In this document: positions 59,710 through 64,000 of the stretch, in pieces
Numbering within the stretch: position 1 is the stretch's first letter
Layout of the letters: every line of letters starts with the position of its first letter
Assembly (NCBI RefSeq): GCF_039541115.1
Contig: NZ_BAABFP010000005.1
Location: forward strand, 170,447-234,446
DNA: 64,000 nt
Direction: 5' to 3'
Source of the DNA: Angustibacter luteus
Lineage (GTDB): Bacteria > Actinomycetota > Actinomycetes > Actinomycetales > Angustibacteraceae
Notes under the pieces: model-generated
The model's database searches: none
Told to the model about the DNA's origin: nothing
What the model saw: the letters and a program-made list of their open reading frames with translations, nothing else
Program-made: the position numbers and the translations under genes

Positions 59710-59755
59710 CACGGGGCCCGTGAGCGGACGCGCACGTCCGCTCACGGGCCTCGTG
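59710..59755 (+). terminator. strong hairpin terminator after aconitase
   Basis: A 16-bp perfect stem (59715-59730/59735-59750) with a CGCA loop, extended by five more pairs including one G-T (59710-59714/59751-59755). It begins 19 bases after the acn stop. It has no T-run but is very stable. Confidence 0.75.
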
Positions 59756-60071
59756 GTGTCGACGTGACACGCCGGCGCTGCCTGGTCTCGCGTTGAGACG
59801 CCAGCGAGACCGGATCGATACGGAGCACGAATGTGCGCTTGTGTCCCTGTATGCGCCCACGCTGAGTGAGTGGGAGCAGCGGTGCGTGATCGGGTTGTCC
59901 GATCTGCGCGTTCCATCATTACCGTGATCGGTCCGAGACCTATTTGTTGTCCCGAACCACTGGACGACACGACCTCCGGCCCATACGTTGTCGCTCACAA
60001 CAATTACGCCCACGTAGCGTCAACGTGTCTAACACGTGACGGACGTGCGCCGGTCGAGGAGGCGGTCTGGA
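59756..60071 (+). promoter_or_regulatory. sugar-operon control region with three inverted repeats
   Basis: A 316-base non-coding region, more AT-rich toward its 3' end. It holds an 8-bp inverted repeat (59784-59791/59804-59811), GTTGT-N5-ACAAC (59987-60001) and a perfect ACGTGT-N3-ACACGT (60023-60037). The last two sit 35-85 bases before the binding-protein start and are the best operator candidates for the ROK regulator encoded at 63490 or for a LacI/GntR-type protein. A possible -10 (TAGCGT, 60015-60020) lies between them. I see no gene in it. Confidence 0.55.
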
Positions 60072-61157
60072 GTGGTAGGCAAGCGCTACGTGGCAGCGAT
60101 TGGGGCCCTGGGTGTGGCTCTCGCGCTGACGGCATGTGGAAGCAGTGACGACAACGCATCGGGTGGCTCGAGCACCGCTGCGTCGAAGGGCAAGATCGGG
60201 GTCATCCTCCCCGACACCAAGTCGTCGGCTCGCTGGGAGTCGTCGGACCGTCCCGCGCTGGAGAAGGCGTTCAAGGACGCCGGGATCCCCGCGGTCATCG
60301 ACAACGCCCAGGGTGACGCGACCAAGATGCAGACGATCGCGGACCAGATGCTGACCCAGGGCGTCACCGTCCTGGCGATCGTCAACCTGGACTCCGACTC
60401 CGGTGCGGCGATCGAGGCCAAGGCGAAGAAGCAGGGCGTCGCGACGATCGACTACGACCGTCTGACCCTCGGTGGCAGCGCGGACTACTACGTGTCGTTC
60501 GACAACTCGAAGGTCGGCACCCTGCAGGGTGAGGCCCTCGCGAAGTGCCTCGGCGACAAGCCGGCGAACATCGTCTACCTGAACGGCTCGCCGACGGACA
60601 ACAACGCCACGCTGTTCGCAGCCGGTGCGCACAAGGTCCTCGACGCGAAGACCGAGTACAAGCAGGTTGCCGAGCAGGCCGTTCCCAAGTGGGACAACCT
60701 GCAGGCGGGCACGATCTTCGAGCAGATGTTCACGCAGCAGAAGGGCAAGATCGACGGCGTGCTCGCGGCCAACGACGGCCTGGGCAACGCGGCGATCGCC
60801 ATCCTGAAGAAGAACCACCTCGAGGGCAAGGTCCCGGTGACGGGTCAGGACGCAACCGTCCAGGGTCTGCAGAACGTCCTCGACGGCAGCCAGTGCATGA
60901 CGGTCTACAAGTCCGCGAAGGAAGAGGTCGGCGCTCTGGCTGACCTGGCCATCGCGATCACCAAGGGCCAGAAGGGCACCACGACCGGCACCGTTCACGA
61001 CGACACGGGCAACCGCGACGTCCCCTCGGTGCTGCTGGACCCGAAGTCGATCACCGCTGACTCGGTGAAGGACGTCGTGTCCGACGGTGGCGCGAGCGCT
61101 GCTGAGGTCTGCACCGGCGCTTACGCCGAGCTCTGCACGAAGTACGGCGTCTCCTGA
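60072..61157 (+). CDS. sugar ABC transporter substrate-binding lipoprotein (XylF-like)
   Basis: A 361-residue periplasmic-binding-protein-type lipoprotein of the CUT2 (ribose/xylose) class. GTG 60072 has GAGGAGG (60056-60062) upstream. The signal peptide (residues ~4-23) ends in lipobox LTAC at Cys24. The mature part has the type I fold with KIGVILPDTKSSARWESSDR, then AIVNLDSDSGAAIEAKAK, DYDRLTLGGSADYYVSFDN and VLAANDGLGNAAIA; the IDYDRL/FDN pattern is XylF-like. The sugar is probably a pentose such as xylose, but this cannot be proven. It is the first gene of the operon. Confidence 0.9.
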   Translation: MVGKRYVAAIGALGVALALTACGSSDDNASGGSSTAASKGKIGVILPDTKSSARWESSDRPALEKAFKDAGIPAVIDNAQGDATKMQTIADQMLTQGVTVLAIVNLDSDSGAAIEAKAKKQGVATIDYDRLTLGGSADYYVSFDNSKVGTLQGEALAKCLGDKPANIVYLNGSPTDNNATLFAAGAHKVLDAKTEYKQVAEQAVPKWDNLQAGTIFEQMFTQQKGKIDGVLAANDGLGNAAIAILKKNHLEGKVPVTGQDATVQGLQNVLDGSQCMTVYKSAKEEVGALADLAIAITKGQKGTTTGTVHDDTGNRDVPSVLLDPKSITADSVKDVVSDGGASAAEVCTGAYAELCTKYGVS

Positions 61158-61172
61158 CGCGCTGATCGAGAT

Positions 61173-61208
61173 GGCTCCGGTGCCGACACCCGTGTCGGCA
61201 CCGGAGCC
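61173..61208 (+). other. intercistronic perfect inverted repeat
   Basis: 17-base arms (61173-61189/61192-61208) separated by two bases, so a very stable hairpin once the loop opens. It lies between the binding-protein and ATPase genes. Hairpins here commonly protect the upstream mRNA or partly terminate, giving more binding protein than ATPase. No T-run follows. Confidence 0.7.
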
Positions 61209-61250
61209 GTTCGGTGGCACGATGCGTCCTGGTACTACAAAGGAGAGGTC

Positions 61251-62123
61251 ATGACCGAGTCCGACGCGACCGACCAGCCAGCTCAGCCGGCTCAGCCCGC
61301 CCCTGCGGACCGTCCGTCCTCCCCGGGCAGCGCGAAGAGCGCCGAGCCAGGGACCCCGTTGCTCGAGCTGCGCGGGATCAACAAGAGCTTCGGTGCCGTG
61401 CAGGTGCTGCACGACGTCGATCTCAAGATCTACCCGGGGCAGGTCACGGCGCTGGTCGGTGACAACGGCGCGGGGAAGTCGACGCTGGTGAAGACCATCG
61501 CTGGCATCTACTCCGCGGACTCCGGCGAGTACCTGTTCGACGGCAAGCCGGTTGCCGTGCACGGACCCAAGGACGCTGCGGCGCTGGGGATCGAGATCGT
61601 CTACCAGGACCTCGCGCTGTGCGACAACCTGGACATCGTCGAGAACATGTTCCTCGGCCGCGAGACCCGGTCGGGCGTGCTGCTCGACGAGGCCTCGATG
61701 GAGGACCAGGCCCGCAAGACGCTGGCCTCGCTGTCCGTCCGCACCGTGAAGTCGGTGCGCCAGTCCGTCGCCAGCCTCTCCGGCGGCCAGCGACAGACCG
61801 TCGCCATCGCCAAGGCGGTGCTGTGGAACTCCAAGGTCGTGCTGCTGGACGAGCCGACCGCCGCCCTGGGCGTGGCCCAGACCCGTCAGGTGCTCGACCT
61901 GGTCCGCCGGCTGGCCGACCACGGTCTGGGCGTCCTCCTGATCTCGCACAACATGGTCGACGTGTTCGAGGTGGCGGACCGCATCACCGCGCTGTACCTC
62001 GGCCGCGTGGCGGCCGACGTCCCGGCCGCCGACGTCAACCACAGCCGAGTGGTGGAGCTCATCACTGCCGGGCGTTCCGGTGACCTGGGGATCTCCAAGG
62101 CCACGGCTGCCCAGTCGGCCTAA
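61251..62123 (+). CDS. sugar ABC transporter ATP-binding protein (single domain)
   Basis: A 290-residue ATPase. Walker A is VGDNGAGKSTLVKTI (about residues 67-81), the signature is SLSGGQRQTVAIAKA, Walker B runs VVLLDEPTAALG, and the H-loop is LLISHNMVDV. CUT2 systems more often use a ~500-residue double ATPase (XylG/RbsA); this is the single-domain type, like FrcA, which dimerises. An N-terminal ~35-residue Pro/Ala/Ser-rich stretch precedes the core. ATG 61251 follows AAAGGAG (61239-61245). It lies between the binding-protein and permease genes. Confidence 0.95.
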   Translation: MTESDATDQPAQPAQPAPADRPSSPGSAKSAEPGTPLLELRGINKSFGAVQVLHDVDLKIYPGQVTALVGDNGAGKSTLVKTIAGIYSADSGEYLFDGKPVAVHGPKDAAALGIEIVYQDLALCDNLDIVENMFLGRETRSGVLLDEASMEDQARKTLASLSVRTVKSVRQSVASLSGGQRQTVAIAKAVLWNSKVVLLDEPTAALGVAQTRQVLDLVRRLADHGLGVLLISHNMVDVFEVADRITALYLGRVAADVPAADVNHSRVVELITAGRSGDLGISKATAAQSA

Positions 62124-62168
62124 CGCGCGACGCCCTTCAACTCAGCCCCACCCTGCGAGGAGCAGACG

Positions 62169-63440
62169 ATGACGACGACGTCCAGCGACGAGGCCAGCGT
62201 CGCAGGCACCGACTTCAGCGGTGACCAGCGCGCGACGACGGTGGCGGGTGCGACCCGCGAGTACGTCGACAAGCTGCGCGGCGGTGACATGGGAGCCCTG
62301 CCGGCCGTGCTGGGCCTCATCGTGCTGTTCCTGGTGTTCACCATCCTGCGCCCGGACACCTTCCCGTCGTTCGGCAACCTGGCGAACCTGACGGTCCAGG
62401 CCGGCCCCATCTGCGTGCTCGCGATGGGCCTGGTGTTCGTCCTGCTGCTGGGCGAGATCGACCTGTCCGCGGGTGTGGCAGGTGGTGTGGCCGCCTGTGT
62501 GATGGCGATCCTGATCAACGACAAGGGCTGGAGCTGGCCGCTGGCCGTCGTCGGTGGCGTGGCGACCGGCCTGGCGATCGGTCTGGTCATCGGTCTGCTG
62601 GTGGCCCGCCTCGGCATCCCGTCGTTCGTCGTGACGCTCGCGTTCTTCCTGGGCCTGCAGGGCATCACGCTGCGGCTGATCGGTGAGGGCGGGACGGTCC
62701 CGGTGCGCAACGACGTCATCGTGGGGATCGCCAACAGCAACCTGCCCGTCGTGTGGGGCTGGATCCTCGCGGTCTTCGTGTCGCTGGCCTACGCCGCGAT
62801 CCAGCTGCTGCGCCTGCGCATGCAGATCCGGCGTCAGCTCCAGCACCCGCCGTTCGCGCTCGTGCTGGCGCGGGTGATCTCGCTGGCGGTCGTCCTCCTG
62901 GCCTTCACCTACGTGCTGAGCGCCAACCGCGCGCGGGTGCCCACGGTCACGGTGGCGGGCATCCCCTACGTCGTCCCGATCGTCGGCATCCTGCTGGTGG
63001 TCTGGACCCTGGTCCTGGGGCGCACTGGGTACGGCCGGCACATCTACGCCGTCGGTGGGAACTCCGAGGCAGCCCGCCGCGCCGGTATCGACGTGCGCCG
63101 GATCCGCATCTCGGTCTTCGTGGTGTGCTCCTCGATGGCTGCCCTGTCGGGCATCATCGCCGCCTCGCGGCTGAACTCGGTGACGCCCGACGCCGGTGCG
63201 GGCAACACGCTGCTGTACGCGGTGGGGGCCGCCGTCATCGGCGGCACGAGCCTCTTCGGTGGCAAGGGCAAGGCGCGGGACGCCGTGATCGGTGGCCTGG
63301 TGATCGCGACCATCGACAACGGGCTCGGTCTGCTGGGTCTGCAGGCGTACGTCAACTACCTGGTGACCGCCGGGGTCCTGCTGCTCGCCGCCTCGGTCGA
63401 CGCGATCTCGCGCCGCCGCCGCAGCGCGAGCGGTATCTGA
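62169..63440 (+). CDS. sugar ABC transporter permease (XylH/CUT2 family)
   Basis: A 423-residue inner-membrane permease of the BPD_transp_2 family with about ten to eleven helices. Typical stretches are GLIVLFLVFTILRPDTFPSF, GEIDLSAGVAGGVAACVMAI and VARLGIPSFVVTLAFFLGLQ, with late Gly-rich AVIGGTSLFGGKGKARDAVI (around residues 355-374). The extra central helices and loop (LLRLRMQIRRQLQHPPF) are shared with XylH. ATG 62169 has GAGGAGCAG upstream (62157-62165). It is the last transporter gene. Confidence 0.95.
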   Translation: MTTTSSDEASVAGTDFSGDQRATTVAGATREYVDKLRGGDMGALPAVLGLIVLFLVFTILRPDTFPSFGNLANLTVQAGPICVLAMGLVFVLLLGEIDLSAGVAGGVAACVMAILINDKGWSWPLAVVGGVATGLAIGLVIGLLVARLGIPSFVVTLAFFLGLQGITLRLIGEGGTVPVRNDVIVGIANSNLPVVWGWILAVFVSLAYAAIQLLRLRMQIRRQLQHPPFALVLARVISLAVVLLAFTYVLSANRARVPTVTVAGIPYVVPIVGILLVVWTLVLGRTGYGRHIYAVGGNSEAARRAGIDVRRIRISVFVVCSSMAALSGIIAASRLNSVTPDAGAGNTLLYAVGAAVIGGTSLFGGKGKARDAVIGGLVIATIDNGLGLLGLQAYVNYLVTAGVLLLAASVDAISRRRRSASGI

Positions 63441-63489
63441 CCGGGGGCGGGCAGTGACGCGGGTCTACCTGCTGAGGGGGGTGTGAGAC

Positions 63490-64000
63490 GTGGCGTCAGC
63501 TCGTCGTCCGGGAACGGGCACGAACCAGGAGGCGGTGCGTCGGCACAACCTGGGCACGGTGCTCGCGCACCTGCACCACGACGGTGAGCTCTCGCGGGCC
63601 GAGCTGACGTCGCGGATGGGTCTGAACCGCAGCACCATCGGCGCGCTGGTCGGCGAGCTCGTCGAGCTCGGTGCCGTCGTCGAGGCGACGCCGGGCGAGC
63701 GGCACGGCGGGCGTCGCCCCGCGGGCCGGCCTTCCCTGGACGTGCGGCCGAGCAGCGACTCCGTGTACGTCATCGCGGTGGACGTCGGGGTCAAGGTCCT
63801 GCAGGTGGCGCGGATCGGCCTCGGTGGCGAGGTGCTGCAGCGGGCCAGCGGCCGGACGCCGGTCTCGCACAGCCCCGCCGCTGTGGCCACCGCGGTCGTC
63901 CGGCTGATCCGGCAGATCGTGGCGTCGGCACCGGCTGACGGCGCCCTGCTGGGCATCGGTCTGGGCGTCCCGGGGGTGGTTCGCGAGCGGGACGGTGTGG
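63490..64000 (+). CDS. ROK-family transcriptional regulator (3' end beyond window)
   Basis: The first 170 residues of a ROK (repressor/ORF/kinase) protein; it runs off the window with no stop. The N-terminal winged helix is residues ~15-85 (EAVRRHNLGTVLAHLHHDGE, LSRAELTSRMGLNRSTIGAL). The ROK actin-like domain begins VYVIAVDVGVKVLQVARIG and continues to GIGLGVPGVV. XylR- and NagC-type members repress sugar uptake operons and respond to the sugar. Its position after the permease (49-base gap) makes it the likely regulator of the operon. GTG 63490 is the best start; Shine-Dalgarno is weak (GAGGGGGG, 63474-63481). Confidence 0.88.
   Translation, partial: MASARRPGTGTNQEAVRRHNLGTVLAHLHHDGELSRAELTSRMGLNRSTIGALVGELVELGAVVEATPGERHGGRRPAGRPSLDVRPSSDSVYVIAVDVGVKVLQVARIGLGGEVLQRASGRTPVSHSPAAVATAVVRLIRQIVASAPADGALLGIGLGVPGVVRERDGV

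Noticed and set aside
59870-60148. A 92-codon open frame before the sugar operon.
   Set aside because: It overlaps the start of the binding-protein gene in another frame, spans the operator-like repeats and has no Shine-Dalgarno or recognisable domain.

Overview
This is a gene-dense, high-GC (roughly 70%) stretch of an actinobacterial (Actinomycetota) chromosome. The evidence is the many GTG starts, the ATGA/GTGA stop-start overlaps, the TANNNT -10 boxes sitting 6-8 bases before start codons (leaderless transcripts), the extra ~100-nt segment in the 23S rRNA gene, and the gene order. Genes with typically actinobacterial homologues (sepH, steA/steB, DUF4193, DUF3710, DUF3159, DUF5998) support this. 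The 16S gene looks like a spore-actinomycete or Kineosporiales-like lineage, but I cannot assign a genus by eye. I see no CRISPR array, insertion sequence, prophage or tRNA gene.

Layout. 0-6.3 kb: two small proteins, a three-gene succinate dehydrogenase operon (sdhC-sdhA-sdhB), a 3-methyladenine DNA glycosylase and tyrS. 6.3-12.1 kb: a complete 16S-23S-5S rRNA operon with several promoters, leader hairpins, two antitermination-like elements, a long 23S processing stem and a strong terminator. 12.1-27.5 kb: a low-complexity/TPR protein, a second TPR protein, a HAD phosphatase, a phasin-like protein, tlyA, nadK, recN, steA, steB, an MraY-like membrane protein, murJ, a glycosyltransferase, pyrG and a NUDIX hydrolase. 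Apart from the rRNA operon, murJ, the MraY-like gene and the glycosyltransferase, this is the same order as M. tuberculosis Rv1688-Rv1700 (from memory). It combines translation, NAD, repair and nucleotide genes with a division/envelope subset (steA, steB, MraY-like, murJ).

27.5-41.8 kb is a more variable region: a secreted beta-lactamase-fold protein and an acyl-CoA synthetase on the minus strand, a lipoprotein, the pseudouridine catabolic pair psuG-psuK, a GNAT/ADP-forming acyl-CoA-ligase fusion (Pat-type lysine acetyltransferase), a Phd/VapC-type toxin-antitoxin pair with a palindromic operator, DUF5998, an alkaline-phosphatase-superfamily enzyme, thymidine kinase, a methyltransferase, a Fur-family regulator, peptide deformylase, an NTF2-like protein and a cysteine-cluster/pentapeptide-repeat fusion.

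41.8-45.2 kb (minus strand): sepH, a metallo-beta-lactamase-fold hydrolase, a 29-residue membrane microprotein and a Gfo/Idh/MocA oxidoreductase, read in that order. 45.3-56.8 kb: a TRIC-type channel, coproporphyrin ferrochelatase, an inositol-phosphatase family enzyme, DUF4193, DUF3093, dut, DUF3710, an OB-fold protein, DUF3159, two TrkA/RCK proteins divergent from a KimA-like potassium importer, an m5U RNA methyltransferase and a thioesterase. Much of this parallels M. tuberculosis Rv2701c-Rv2689c (from memory). 56.8-59.8 kb: aconitase with its own palindromic operator and terminator. 59.8-64 kb: a xylose/ribose-type sugar ABC operon (binding lipoprotein, single-domain ATPase, permease) followed by a ROK regulator cut by the window end.

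The most interesting points are the leaderless 29-codon membrane gene, the KimA/double-RCK locus without a Trk pore, the cysteine-cluster/pentapeptide fusion, the MraY-like protein in the divisome cluster, and the operator-like palindromes before the toxin-antitoxin pair, aconitase and the sugar operon. Nothing here is clearly a wholly new system.
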